Assembly (NCBI GenBank): GCA_963716445.1
Contig: OY970313.1
Span: 2,232,001 to 2,296,000, forward strand
Length of the DNA: 64,000 nucleotides
Direction: 5' to 3'
From: JAAYBF01 sp963716445
GTDB taxonomy: Bacteria > Actinomycetota > Thermoleophilia > Solirubrobacterales > Thermoleophilaceae
The position numbers and the translations under genes were made by a program. This document shows positions 40,455 through 49,877 of the stretch, piece by piece (position 1 is the first letter of the stretch; every line of letters starts with the position of its first letter). The notes beneath the pieces are model-generated. The model did no database searches and had not been told where the DNA came from. It saw only the letters and a list, made by a program, of their open reading frames with translations.

Positions 40455-41603
40455 CTAGGGCGTCACCGCGCGGTAGATCGTCCCCGTCGCCGAGGCGAAG
40501 AGGATGCCGCCGTCGCCGTCCTGGCCGATGTGGGTGAGCTGCGGCACCTGCGCGCGCTCGCGCCTGACGTCGGTCGCGCGGCGGCCCGGCGCGGGCTTCA
40601 GCGACCACAGCGTGCCCGAGCAGAAGTCCCCGTAGACGTAGCGGCCGGACAGCTCCGCCACGTCGGTCCCGTGGTAGACGAAGCCGCCGGTGACCGAGCA
40701 GCCGTCGGCGTGGGTGTAGGTGGCGACCGGCCAGACCAGCTCGCCGCTCGAGTCGAGCCGGTCGCCGCGGCCGAGCGCGCGGGTCCCCTCGAAGACGCTC
40801 CAGCCGAGGTTCTTCGGCGGCTCGTCGGGCTCGAGCAGCACGCGGTTGACCTCCTCGATCTCGTCCTGGCCGACGTCGGCGATCCAGATCTCGCCGAGCG
40901 CCGGGTCGAACGAGAAGCGCCACGGGTTGCGCAGCCCGTAGAGCTCGACCCGCCAGCGCGGCCGCGCGGCGCCGACGTCGGTCGAGACGATCTTGCCGAG
41001 CAGCCGGCCGGGGTTTTGGCCGTTCTCGCGCGGGTCGAACGCCCCGCCGCCGTCGCCGAGGCCGAGGTAGAGGCGGCCGTCGGGGCCGAAGGCGAGCTGG
41101 CCGCCGTTGTGGTTCTCCTCCGGCTGGTCGAGGCGCAGCAGGTAGCGGCGCGAGCGCGGATCGACCGTGCCGCCGGCGCCGACCTCGAACTCGGCGACGC
41201 GCGTGTCGCCGTTCGGATCGCTCCAGTGCAGGTAGAGGCGGCGGCTGGTCGCGAAGTTAGGGTCGAAGGCGGCGCCGAGCAGGCCCTGCTCGGCGCCGAG
41301 CTTGACCTCGTCGCCGAGGTCGAGCACGACGCGACGGCCGCGGCCGCTCAGCCGCACGACGCGGCCGGGCTGCTCGAGCACCCAGAGCGCCCCGCGATCG
41401 CCGGGAGCCGCTCCGACGAAGGTCGGGCGGTTCAGCCCGCCGGCGACGCGCTCTACGTCGAAGTGGTGAGCGGCGCCCGACTCGGTCGCCGGAGGGCGGG
41501 CGGGGGGATCGGGCAGGCCGTCGCCCTCGTCGGCGTCCACGCTGCCGCAACCGGCGGGCGCGGCGGCGAGGAGAGCGACGATGAGGAGGGCCGAGAGCCG
41601 CAA
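40455..41603 (-). CDS. Exported PQQ-type glucose/sorbosone dehydrogenase-like protein
   Basis: 382 aa. N-terminal hydrophobic segment followed by AAPAGC, a possible but non-canonical lipobox, so it is probably secreted or lipid-anchored. The rest is a six-bladed beta-propeller of the GSDH family (soluble aldose dehydrogenase, YliI-like): GALWVLEQPGRVVRL, GLLGAAFDPNF, ENHNGGQLAFGPDGRLYLGLGDGG, GLRNPWRFSFDP, IWIADVGQDEIEEVN and GRYVYGDFCSGTLWSL. These proteins oxidise sugars with PQQ and calcium; cofactor use here is inferred. The TTG at 41603 is the only in-frame start near the signal sequence and is weakly supported. It follows the membrane protein gene by 12 bp. Confidence 0.82.
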   Translation of the reverse strand: MRLSALLIVALLAAAPAGCGSVDADEGDGLPDPPARPPATESGAAHHFDVERVAGGLNRPTFVGAAPGDRGALWVLEQPGRVVRLSGRGRRVVLDLGDEVKLGAEQGLLGAAFDPNFATSRRLYLHWSDPNGDTRVAEFEVGAGGTVDPRSRRYLLRLDQPEENHNGGQLAFGPDGRLYLGLGDGGGAFDPRENGQNPGRLLGKIVSTDVGAARPRWRVELYGLRNPWRFSFDPALGEIWIADVGQDEIEEVNRVLLEPDEPPKNLGWSVFEGTRALGRGDRLDSSGELVWPVATYTHADGCSVTGGFVYHGTDVAELSGRYVYGDFCSGTLWSLKPAPGRRATDVRRERAQVPQLTHIGQDGDGGILFASATGTIYRAVTP

Positions 41604-41615
41604 GCGGCGGGCATG

Positions 41616-43121
41616 TTAGGGCATCCTAACTCTGCATGTCCGCAGTACCCGCCAGTGGGTGGTCGAGGCGTGCTCGCGGAAGCTCGCCGGCGCGGCGGGC
41701 GTCATCGGCGCGCCTCGGTGGCGGCGCGAGCGGAAGACCACCCCGGGCGCGCGCGGCGGCAGGTCGGGCTCGACCGTCCCCTTGGCCACGTCGAGCCGAT
41801 ACGCGAGCAGCGGGCCGCGCAGCGGACCGACGTAGGGCTGCCCGCAGCGCAGCACGGCGTCCCGGCCGCCGGCGGCCTCGACCGCGTCCGCCAGGTCGCC
41901 GCCCAGCTCCCACTGGTAGGCCTGCGCGGCCGGCAGGCGCGCCACTTCCTCGAGCCGCGGCAGCGCCGCGAGCGCCAGCAGCGCGGCGACGACCAGCGTC
42001 AACCCGACCGGTCGCCGCGCCCCCGGCCGGCCCAGCGTCGTCAGCCCCACGGCTCCCGACACCGCGATCAGCGCGATCCCCGGCAGCGCGTAGCGCGGCT
42101 CGCCCGAGAAGCCGCCGAGCTGCGCCATCGCCGCGACCAGCGCGACCCACGCCAGACCCACGGCCGCCGGTGCCAGCGCCGCGGTCGAGCCCCCGCCACG
42201 CAGGCGGATGAGCAGGAGCGCCGCGAGGCCGACCCACAGCGGCCACAGCAGCAGCCCCGCGGCGTCGCGCAAGGAGGCGATCGCTGGCACGTCCGCGAGC
42301 GCGGGCTGATCCGCGTTCGGGATTCGCGCCCGCTCGGCGGATCGCAGGGCGTCTCCCGAGCCGATCAGCTCCGGAACGAACCAGAGCAAGGGCACGGCGA
42401 TCGCCGCGCCCGCGACCAGCGGTCGGTCCTGCGGCCGGCGGCGCCAGAGCAGCGCGCCGAGCAGCGCGAGGAAGGGCCACGCCTCGACCTGCAGCAGAGC
42501 GCAGCCGATCCCGCAGGCGAGCGCCACGCGCGGACGGCCGGCGCGCCAGGCCGCGGCCCCGGCGAGCGCGAGCGCCAGCAGCCAGCCGGTGGCCATCCCG
42601 CCGGAGGCGTAGGTCAGATAGCCGCCGCAGAGCGCCACGCCGGCCGCCGCCAGGCAGCCGGCGACCACCGAGCCGCCGGCCAACCGCCGGCCGAGGCCGA
42701 AGGCGAGCACGACGGCCAGCACGGCCCCGATGCGCGCGACCAGCACCCAGGCCCACGGCGCGGCGGGACCGAGGACCGACACCAGCGCGCATACCGCGAC
42801 CGGCAGCGGCTTGAACGCCGGCCCCTCGCTCGTGTGCAGCTCGCCGCCGGCGATCTCGCGGCCCCACAGCAGCCACGACCACGGGTCGTAGGAGGGAGCC
42901 GGCGCCACGACGACCAGCGAAAGCGCCGCGACCGCAACGCAGCCGACGACGACCGCCGCCGACCGGCGCGTGGATCCAGTGACCGCGATGTCCAAGGATG
43001 GCGGGCGAATCGCGGCCGCATTCTGGCCGCAATCGCCCCGTTGCCGCTCAACGGCCCTCGGCAGCGCGATCTGCAGCCAGATTGGACGCTTGTGCACACC
43101 CTGGCGTGCAGAAACGTCCAA
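41616..43121 (-). CDS. Polytopic membrane protein, possible GT-C-like glycosyltransferase
   Basis: Up to 501 aa with about ten hydrophobic helices spread from residue 54 to 390 and a soluble C-terminal 100 residues. The first extracytoplasmic loop has YDPWSWLLWGREIAGGELH, followed by KPLPV; an acidic residue in this loop is typical of dolichol/polyprenyl-linked GT-C glycosyltransferases, but no family assignment is certain. The start is unclear: TTG at 43121, GTG at 43097 and TTG at 42995 are all possible, and the last lies closest to the first helix. It lies between the sigma factor gene and the dehydrogenase gene on the same strand. Confidence 0.6.
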   Translation of the reverse strand: MDVSARQGVHKRPIWLQIALPRAVERQRGDCGQNAAAIRPPSLDIAVTGSTRRSAAVVVGCVAVAALSLVVVAPAPSYDPWSWLLWGREIAGGELHTSEGPAFKPLPVAVCALVSVLGPAAPWAWVLVARIGAVLAVVLAFGLGRRLAGGSVVAGCLAAAGVALCGGYLTYASGGMATGWLLALALAGAAAWRAGRPRVALACGIGCALLQVEAWPFLALLGALLWRRRPQDRPLVAGAAIAVPLLWFVPELIGSGDALRSAERARIPNADQPALADVPAIASLRDAAGLLLWPLWVGLAALLLIRLRGGGSTAALAPAAVGLAWVALVAAMAQLGGFSGEPRYALPGIALIAVSGAVGLTTLGRPGARRPVGLTLVVAALLALAALPRLEEVARLPAAQAYQWELGGDLADAVEAAGGRDAVLRCGQPYVGPLRGPLLAYRLDVAKGTVEPDLPPRAPGVVFRSRRHRGAPMTPAAPASFREHASTTHWRVLRTCRVRMP

Positions 43122-43127
43122 TTGGAC
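43081..43127. repeat. Inverted repeat and 12-bp perfect palindrome downstream of the sigma gene
   Basis: GTCCAATTGGAC at 43116-43127 is a perfect palindrome. In addition ATTGGACG at 43081-43088 pairs with CGTCCAAT at 43115-43122. It could act as an operator for the next gene or help end the sigma transcript; there is no T tract. Confidence 0.4.
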
Positions 43128-43140
43128 TCGAGGGAGCGGC

Positions 43141-44208
43141 TCAGGCGGCCTCGGCGAGCGCGGCGACCTCGCGGTTCTCGGCGAGGTGGCGGAGCGCGGC
43201 CTTCTCGAGGTTGCGCACGCTCTCGGACGAGACGCCGAGCCGGCGTCCGGCCTCGCGCAGCGGGACCGGCTCAGCGCCGTCGATCCCGTAGCGCAGACGC
43301 AGGACCTGGCGCTCGTTGTCGGGGAGCTGCTCGACCGCGCGGCGCAGGCTCTGCTCGGTCAGCGCGACCTCGACCTCCTCCTCCGGGCCCGGGCCCTCCG
43401 ACGGCAGCAGGTCGCCGAGCTCGCCCTCGCCCTCCTCGCCGATCGGGCGCTCGAGGCTGGTGATCGTGCGCGTCACCTCGCGCACCTCGTCGATCTCCTT
43501 GGCGGACAGGTCGGTGCCGGCGGCGATCTCCTCGTCGGTCGGCGGCCGGCCGTGCTTGACCTGGAACTGGCGGTCGAACTGGCCGATCTTGCGCTCGCGC
43601 TGGCCGATGTGGATCGGCAGGCGGATCGTCCGTGCCTGATTGCCGAGGCCGCGCTGGATCGCCTGGCGGATCCAGAAGGTCGCGTAGGTCGAGAACTTGT
43701 AGCCCTTGCGCCAGTCGAACTTCTCGGCCGCGCGGATCAGGCCGAGGACGCCCTCCTGGATCAGGTCGAGCAGCGGCAGCTCCTGGCCCTGGTAGCGCTT
43801 CGCGAGCGAGACGACGAGTCGCAGGTTCGAGTTGACCAGCTGCTCCTTGGCCGCGAGGTCGCCGCCCTCGATCCGCTTCGCCAGCTCGACCTCCTGGTCC
43901 TTGGTCAGCAGCGGGTAGTTGCGCAGGTCGCGCAGGAAGAGGCCGAGCGCGTCGCTGGTCGCCGCAGCCAGATCGCCGTTCTCGATCCGCGTCGAGCCGG
44001 TCTCCTGCCCGCAGTCGTCGGGCACCTCGATGCCGCGCTCGCCGAGACGCTCGTGGACGAGCTGCGCCTGCGCCTCGTCGAGGTTCAGCTCCTGCACGAG
44101 CTCCGACAGCTCGGAGAGCTGCACGCAACCCGCCGGCTCCCCCTTCTCGACCAGCGCCTGAAGCCGCTCCTCGGCGGTCTCGTCCAAGTTTGTCACGCCC
44201 TCCGCCAT
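43141..44208 (-). CDS. RNA polymerase sigma factor, sigma-70 primary/SigA-like
   Basis: 355 aa from the ATG at 44208 (MAEGVTNLDETAEER); the open frame extends to 44283 but the extra residues do not look like a sigma N-terminus. It directs RNA polymerase to promoters. A short region 1.1-like segment (SELVQELNLDEAQAQLVHERL), region 1.2 (SDALGLFLRDLRNYPLLTKDQEVELAKRI), region 2 (LVNSNLRLVVSLAKRYQG, DLIQEGVLGLIRA, FSTYATFWIRQAI), region 3 (LPIHIGQRERKI...) and region 4 (LRLRYGIDG, LGVSSESVRNLEKAAL) are all present. Without the long acidic insertion it could be the principal sigma or a close group 2 relative. Divergent from the 78-aa protein gene. Confidence 0.88.
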   Translation of the reverse strand: MAEGVTNLDETAEERLQALVEKGEPAGCVQLSELSELVQELNLDEAQAQLVHERLGERGIEVPDDCGQETGSTRIENGDLAAATSDALGLFLRDLRNYPLLTKDQEVELAKRIEGGDLAAKEQLVNSNLRLVVSLAKRYQGQELPLLDLIQEGVLGLIRAAEKFDWRKGYKFSTYATFWIRQAIQRGLGNQARTIRLPIHIGQRERKIGQFDRQFQVKHGRPPTDEEIAAGTDLSAKEIDEVREVTRTITSLERPIGEEGEGELGDLLPSEGPGPEEEVEVALTEQSLRRAVEQLPDNERQVLRLRYGIDGAEPVPLREAGRRLGVSSESVRNLEKAALRHLAENREVAALAEAA

Positions 44209-44251
44209 CGCTTTCCACGTACCCGCGGCGACGCGCCCGCAACCGCCGAAA

Positions 44252-44276
44252 GTTTCGCCCCCTGCCCGTGGGGTAC
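44252..44276 (+). promoter_or_regulatory. SigB/SigF-type stress promoter before the 78-aa gene
   Basis: GTTT, 15-bp spacer, GGGTAC. This fits the actinobacterial general-stress sigma consensus (GnnT-N14-16-GGGTAY). It would start transcription near 44283, leaving a short leader with a strong AAGGAGG ribosome site. Confidence 0.5.
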
Positions 44277-44316
44277 CGGCCAATCACGGCAAGCTAGACC
44301 TTTCGAAGGAGGCGCA

Positions 44317-44553
44317 ATGACGGGCGCATCGACCGAGTCGGGACAGATCACGGGAACCAAGGACAAGGACTACAACATCATCTGGTTCACCGAGCAGTGC
44401 CTCAGCAACACTCTGCGGCTGGAGACCTACATCCAGGACGCCGACCGCGAGGGCGACTCCGAGCTCGCCGACTTCTTCCGGCGCGCCCAGGGCGAGAGCC
44501 GCAAGGGCGCCGAGCAGGGCAAGGCGATGCTCGCCAAGCGCCTCGGCGGCTGA
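44317..44553 (+). CDS. Small conserved-looking helical protein, unknown function
   Basis: 78 aa from an ATG with an excellent AAGGAGG 5 nt upstream. The composition is acidic and mostly helical: DYNIIWFTEQCLSNTLRLET, then ADREGDSELADFFRRAQGES and a basic end (KGAEQGKAMLAKRLGG). It has no membrane segment or signal peptide, and one Cys. I do not recognise a family. The likely stress-type promoter suggests a stress-response role. It is transcribed away from the sigma gene. Confidence 0.75.
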   Translation: MTGASTESGQITGTKDKDYNIIWFTEQCLSNTLRLETYIQDADREGDSELADFFRRAQGESRKGAEQGKAMLAKRLGG

Positions 44554-44656
44554 CAGCAGTCTCCATCGCGTTCTCCTTGCACTGACTTCGGCGACGGCGA
44601 CGGCGCACTTTCCGCGCCGTACGGTCGCTCGGCCGCAGCCGGGCAAGAGACAGTCG

Positions 44657-45487
44657 ATGGCGCCCAGGGATCTGGCAGCTCGCAGCACCGGCCGCGGCTT
44701 GCGCGCCGCCAGACGGGCATGCCTGATCGCCGCCGCATCGGCCTTGGCGGCTCCGGCGGCCGCCAGCTCCGCGTCCCCGGCTGAGTCGCTGATGCAGCCC
44801 GCGACGCAGGTAGCCGACTCGAGCGCGCAGACGGTCGTCGGCGACGTCGACGCCGCCGTGCCGGCTGCCCGCCGCGTCTCCGAGAGCGTGGCATCGAGGG
44901 TGACGAGCGCGCCGCCCGCGCGCGCGGCGATCGAAGCGGTGCGGACGCCGGTCGAGCGGGCCACCTCGAGCGTCCCCGAGCGGGCTCCGGCCGTGGCCGA
45001 CGCCGCGGGGCGCGTCGCGACGGCGGCGGCCTCGGCCCGGCTGGCGCCCGGCGGCTCGCCGAGCGGCGCCCCCGGGCCCCCGCGATCCGCCGGCGATGCT
45101 GCGCCGCGCCCCGACGGCGCGATCGGCCGGCGGGCGGCGGTGCGCCAGGGCGGTCTCGTCGCCGCCTCGAGCCTGCTCGTCGTCGGGAGCGCCCTCCCCT
45201 TCGCCGCCGACGCGCTCGACGCGCTCGCCGATGCAGGCCTCCGGCCCGAGTCGGACGCCTCGTCGACGATCGCCCGGTCCGGCGACGCCGGGCTCGGCGG
45301 CGACCCGTTCTCCGGTCCGTTCGCCACCGGCGGACCGCTCGGCCCGGCCGGCGTGGCCCTGCTCGCCTTCGCGGTCCTCGTCGCCCTCCTGAGCCTCGCG
45401 CCGCGATTCGTCTCGCGACTGCTCCACATGTCCTCCGGTCGCAGGGGGCCCGTGGCCTTCCTAACGCCGATCGAGCGCCCCGGCTAG
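44657..45487 (+). CDS. Exported Ala/Pro-rich protein with C-terminal membrane helix, unknown
   Basis: 276 aa. Basic N-terminus followed by ACLIAAASALAAPAAASSA, a plausible signal peptide. A long low-complexity Ala/Ser/Val/Pro-rich region follows, then a second hydrophobic patch near 168-185 and a C-terminal helix (GVALLAFAVLVALLSLAP, about 235-253) followed by Arg residues. It fits a cell-envelope protein. A longer open frame on the other strand covers the same DNA but has no recognisable features. The weak ribosome site (AGAGA) makes the start uncertain. Confidence 0.55.
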   Translation: MAPRDLAARSTGRGLRAARRACLIAAASALAAPAAASSASPAESLMQPATQVADSSAQTVVGDVDAAVPAARRVSESVASRVTSAPPARAAIEAVRTPVERATSSVPERAPAVADAAGRVATAAASARLAPGGSPSGAPGPPRSAGDAAPRPDGAIGRRAAVRQGGLVAASSLLVVGSALPFAADALDALADAGLRPESDASSTIARSGDAGLGGDPFSGPFATGGPLGPAGVALLAFAVLVALLSLAPRFVSRLLHMSSGRRGPVAFLTPIERPG

Positions 45488-45561
45488 CTCGCGCGAGCCA
45501 GCCACGACCGCCCGGACCAGCACGTCCAGGCGGCCCCTCTCGATCGAACGGAAGGAACACC

Positions 45562-46437
45562 ATGAGACGCAGCGCAATCGCGCTGAGTGCGAGCGTGCTC
45601 GCACTAGCGCTCAATACGGCGCCCGCCGCGGGACAGGCGGGCGATCCAACCCAGCAGATCGACGGCTCGACCGGCGCCGCCCAGGTCGGAGCGGTCGAGG
45701 CCGACGCCCCGGTCCGCGTGCTCAGCGACGGCGACGACGCCGGCGCGGCGGGCGTCAACGCGGGGCCGCAGGACACGGGCGGCTCGACTGGAGCCGGTCA
45801 GGTCGGAGCGGTCGACGCCGACGCCCCCATCCGCGTGCTCAGCGACGGCGAGAACGCCGGGGACGGCTCGGACGCAGCGGCGACCGGAACCCAGGACGCC
45901 GGCGACTCGAGCGGCAGCGCGCAGGTCGGGCCCGCGGGCGTCCGCGCGCCGGTGCGCGTGCTGAGTGAGGGCGACGACGACGGCGAGGACGCCGGCGCCG
46001 GCGTGCAGTCGGTCGGCGACGGAGCCGGCGGCCTCCAGGTCGGTGGCGCCTCGGCCGGCGCGCCGGTTCGCGTCGCCGGTCCGGGCGACGACGGCCCGAC
46101 CGCCAGTGCGGCGGGGCCGGGAGGCGTGGGCGCGGACGACCCGTCGCCCGGCGGCGGGCCGCTCGACGCGGGGCCTGCTCCGGGTGACGGTCCCGCCGGC
46201 GTGGAGCCCGCGCCGATGGCGCCGGTCGGCGGGGCGCCAGCCGATGGCGGACAGCCGGGCGGCGGCGCGCTGCCCAGCGGCGGCGAGGGCGGCGTGCTGC
46301 CCGTCGCGACCACCGGCGATCCACTGGGCAACGCCGCGGGAGAGCTTCCGGTCACGGGGATCGGCGCGGTGGGCCTCGGGCTGGCAGGCCTGCTGCTGCT
46401 GACCATCGGGACGGGAGGTCGGCGCGTGCACGCGTAG
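45562..46437 (+). CDS. Sortase-type (LPVTG) surface protein with four 40-residue repeats
   Basis: 291 aa with a signal peptide (cleavage near PAAGQA, 21-26). Four repeats of period 40 start near residues 30, 70, 110 and 149, with core STGAAQVGAVEADAPVRVLS followed by an acidic DGDDAG-type spacer. After them comes a Gly/Pro-rich stalk (180-250) and a cell-wall sorting signal: LPVTG (262-266), a hydrophobic helix and GGRR. It should be exported and covalently anchored by sortase, or at least membrane-held. Function unknown; the repeats suggest a coat or adhesin. GGAAGGAA lies upstream of the ATG. Confidence 0.8.
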   Translation: MRRSAIALSASVLALALNTAPAAGQAGDPTQQIDGSTGAAQVGAVEADAPVRVLSDGDDAGAAGVNAGPQDTGGSTGAGQVGAVDADAPIRVLSDGENAGDGSDAAATGTQDAGDSSGSAQVGPAGVRAPVRVLSEGDDDGEDAGAGVQSVGDGAGGLQVGGASAGAPVRVAGPGDDGPTASAAGPGGVGADDPSPGGGPLDAGPAPGDGPAGVEPAPMAPVGGAPADGGQPGGGALPSGGEGGVLPVATTGDPLGNAAGELPVTGIGAVGLGLAGLLLLTIGTGGRRVHA

Positions 46438-46568
46438 CGCCACGCGCCGCGACAGGCGGTCGCCGGTGGCCACACGGCCGCCGGCGGCCGTCGCGTGCCG
46501 GCACTCGCACGAACCGGGCGCTCCATTCGGCCGATCCGATCCTCCAGCCGGCCTGATCCCTCCCTCCA

Positions 46569-46622
46569 AGGACGAGTGGAACATTGACTGGGGCAGAGCC
46601 CAGTCAATGTTCCACTCGTCCT
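46569..46622. terminator. Perfect 24-bp inverted repeat with 6-nt loop
   Basis: Arms 46569-46592 and 46599-46622 are exact reverse complements around GCAGAG. It lies between the convergent ends of the surface-protein gene and the NUDIX gene, so a bidirectional terminator is the simplest reading. The arm is unusually long, perfect and only moderately GC-rich; a small mobile or repeat element is an alternative. The remaining DNA between 46438 and 46712 shows nothing else. Confidence 0.6.
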
Positions 46623-46712
46623 CGCGAGAGCGCTTGTGCTGAACGGCAACGGTTGGGTATCTCCGACGGATCAGCGGGGGTGCCGCCCGATCCGCCGCGG
46701 CGGGGCCGCCCC

Positions 46713-47192
46713 TCAGCCGGGCGCCGAGTCGAGCCGCTCGTCGAGCCGGTCGATGAAGGCGGCCTGGGCGCGCACGAGCTTGCGGCGTGCGGTGTCGAGG
46801 TCGAACCACTCGGCGCGGTCGATCTCGGGGAACTCGCGCATCCTGCCGGACCCCTTCGGCCACTCCATCTCGAAGGTGTTGCTCTCGATCCGCGAGACGT
46901 CGATGTCGGCCGCGAGAGCCCAGGCGGTGACCAGCTTGCCGGACGCCTGGCGGACCTCGCCGAGCTCGACCGGCGCGCCGTCGGGCGGCGGCCGCCCGAT
47001 CTCCTCCTCGAACTCGCGTCGCGCCGCCGCGAGCGGATCCTCGCCGGCGAGGTACTCCCCCTTGGGGATCGACCAAGCCGCGTCGTCCTTGCGCGCCCAG
47101 AACGGCCCGCCGGTGTGCCCCAGCATCACCTCGACTTCGCCGTCGGCGGTCCGGCGGTAGAGCAGCAGCCCAGCGCTTCGCCGCCGCGTCAT
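46713..47192 (-). CDS. NUDIX hydrolase
   Basis: 159 aa. The Nudix box GEYLAGEDPLAAARREFEEEIG (the Gx5Ex7REUxEExGU pattern) is complete. The N-terminal part SAGLLLYRRTADGEVEVMLGHTGGPFWARKD and the later FPEIDRAEWFDLDTARRKL resemble NTP-pyrophosphohydrolases of the diadenosine polyphosphate/DUF type. It probably removes damaged or signalling nucleotides; the substrate is unknown. The ATG at 47192 is 4 bp after the stop of the dehydrogenase gene, so it is last in that operon. Confidence 0.88.
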   Translation of the reverse strand: MTRRRSAGLLLYRRTADGEVEVMLGHTGGPFWARKDDAAWSIPKGEYLAGEDPLAAARREFEEEIGRPPPDGAPVELGEVRQASGKLVTAWALAADIDVSRIESNTFEMEWPKGSGRMREFPEIDRAEWFDLDTARRKLVRAQAAFIDRLDERLDSAPG

Positions 47193-47196
47193 CGGC

Positions 47197-48576
47197 TCAG
47201 GCGGCCTCGCCGAGGCCGGCCTCGAGCGCCGCCGCCCGCCGCAGCAGCGGCGCCACCCGATAGCGCTCCTCGCGGTAGTGGTCCCAGAGCCCGTCGAGCA
47301 CCGCGACTACGTGGCCGACCCCCAGGACGCGCGACCACTCGACGGGTCCGCGCGGATGGTTGAGCCCGAGCGTCAGGCCGCTGTCGACGTCGTCCGCCGA
47401 GCCGACGCCCTCGCCGATCGCGAACGCCGCCTCGTTGACGAGCTGGCAGACGCTGCGCCCGAGCACCAGCCCCGGCGCGTCGCCGACCCACTGGTGGTGA
47501 AGGCCGGCGCGGGCCGCCAGCGCCTCGACCGCGGCGTCGCGCTCGCCGCACAGCTCGACCAGCCCCGCCCCGGGCAGCAGCACGAAGCCGACCCTCCCGC
47601 GCGCGCCGAGCGCCCGCGTCGCGCAGTCGACGAGGCCGGCGTCCGCGGCGAGCGCGCGGAAGTCCTCGCCGCCGGTCGGGGCCGGCGGGTCCTCCGGCCG
47701 GTGCGGCCGCTCGCCGGCGAGGTCGTAGTCGTAGTAGCCGCGCCCGGCCTTGCGCCCGAGCCGCCCGGCGGCGACCATCCGCGCCTGGATCGGGTTCGGC
47801 CGCCAGCGCGGCTCGCCGAACGACAGCTCGGTGAACGACTTCGCCACCTCGAAGCCGACGTCGATCCCGACGAGGTCCATCAGCTCGAACGGGCCCATCC
47901 GGTAGCCGCCGCCGAGCCGGTAGACGCGGTCGATCTGGTCGTGGGTCGCCAGCCGCTCCTGGAGCGCGCGCAGCGCCTCGGTGTAGAACGGGCGCCCGCA
48001 GCGGTTGACGAGGAAGCCCGGGCCGTCGCTCGCGAGGATCGTCCGCTTGCCCATCGCCTCGCCGACCTCGCGCGCGACCGCGAGCGCGCGATCGCCGGTC
48101 TGCTCGGCGCGGATCAGCTCGAGCAGGCGCATCAGCGGCGGCGGGTTGAAGAAGTGCATCCCGACGACGTTCTCGGGCTGCTCGGCGGCGCTCGCGAGCG
48201 AGGTCACCGGGATCGACGAGGTGTTCGTCGCGAGCACCGCGCGCGGCCCGCAGACGCGCGACAGCTCGGCGAAGATCGAGCGCTTCAGGTCGAGGCGCTC
48301 CGGCGCCGCCTCGATCGCCAGCTCGCAGCCCGCCAGCCCCTCGACCGTCGCGGCGGTCTCCAGCAGCGCGGGCGCGTCCCCGCCGACGCGCCCCTTCTCG
48401 ACCCAGCGCTCGAGCCCCTTGCGCGCGCTCGCCGCGCCGCGCTCGAGCGCCTCGGGGACCGGGTCGTGGAGCACCGTCGGGATTCCCGCGGCGCAGCCGA
48501 GCTGCGCGATTCCCGCCCCCATCGTCCCCGCGCCGACGACGCCGAGCCGCGCGACCGTCAAGCGGTCCGCTCCCAC
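47197..48576 (-). CDS. 3-hydroxyacyl-CoA dehydrogenase (FadB/PaaH type)
   Basis: 459 aa. Oxidises 3-hydroxyacyl-CoA to 3-ketoacyl-CoA with NAD in beta-oxidation or related degradation. Rossmann motif GVVGAGTMGAGIAQ near 12-25, the catalytic region NTSSIPVTSLA with the FFNPPPLM His-containing stretch, then two C-terminal helical domains (GFLVNRCGRPFYTEALRAL and the second copy near 375-440, PRGPVEWSRVLG). GTG at 48576 or TTG at 48561 (MTVARLG) could be the start; the GTG lies inside a copy of a local 44-bp repeat, so TTG is credible. The thiolase gene upstream supplies the next step. Confidence 0.9.
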   Translation of the reverse strand: MGADRLTVARLGVVGAGTMGAGIAQLGCAAGIPTVLHDPVPEALERGAASARKGLERWVEKGRVGGDAPALLETAATVEGLAGCELAIEAAPERLDLKRSIFAELSRVCGPRAVLATNTSSIPVTSLASAAEQPENVVGMHFFNPPPLMRLLELIRAEQTGDRALAVAREVGEAMGKRTILASDGPGFLVNRCGRPFYTEALRALQERLATHDQIDRVYRLGGGYRMGPFELMDLVGIDVGFEVAKSFTELSFGEPRWRPNPIQARMVAAGRLGRKAGRGYYDYDLAGERPHRPEDPPAPTGGEDFRALAADAGLVDCATRALGARGRVGFVLLPGAGLVELCGERDAAVEALAARAGLHHQWVGDAPGLVLGRSVCQLVNEAAFAIGEGVGSADDVDSGLTLGLNHPRGPVEWSRVLGVGHVVAVLDGLWDHYREERYRVAPLLRRAAALEAGLGEAA

Positions 48577-48645
48577 AGCGAGCCGGTCCCGGCGCCGGCG
48601 CTCACGACATCCGCTCCCACAGCGAGGCGATCCCGGCGCCGTCGC

Positions 48646-49857
<1,212 letters not shown>

Positions 49858-49877
49858 GCGCGCAGCCTACGACCTCG

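Noticed and set aside
44284..45776. Long minus-strand frames opposite the exported-protein genes
   Set aside because: No recognisable features, while the plus frames show signal peptides, repeats, LPVTG and membrane helices.
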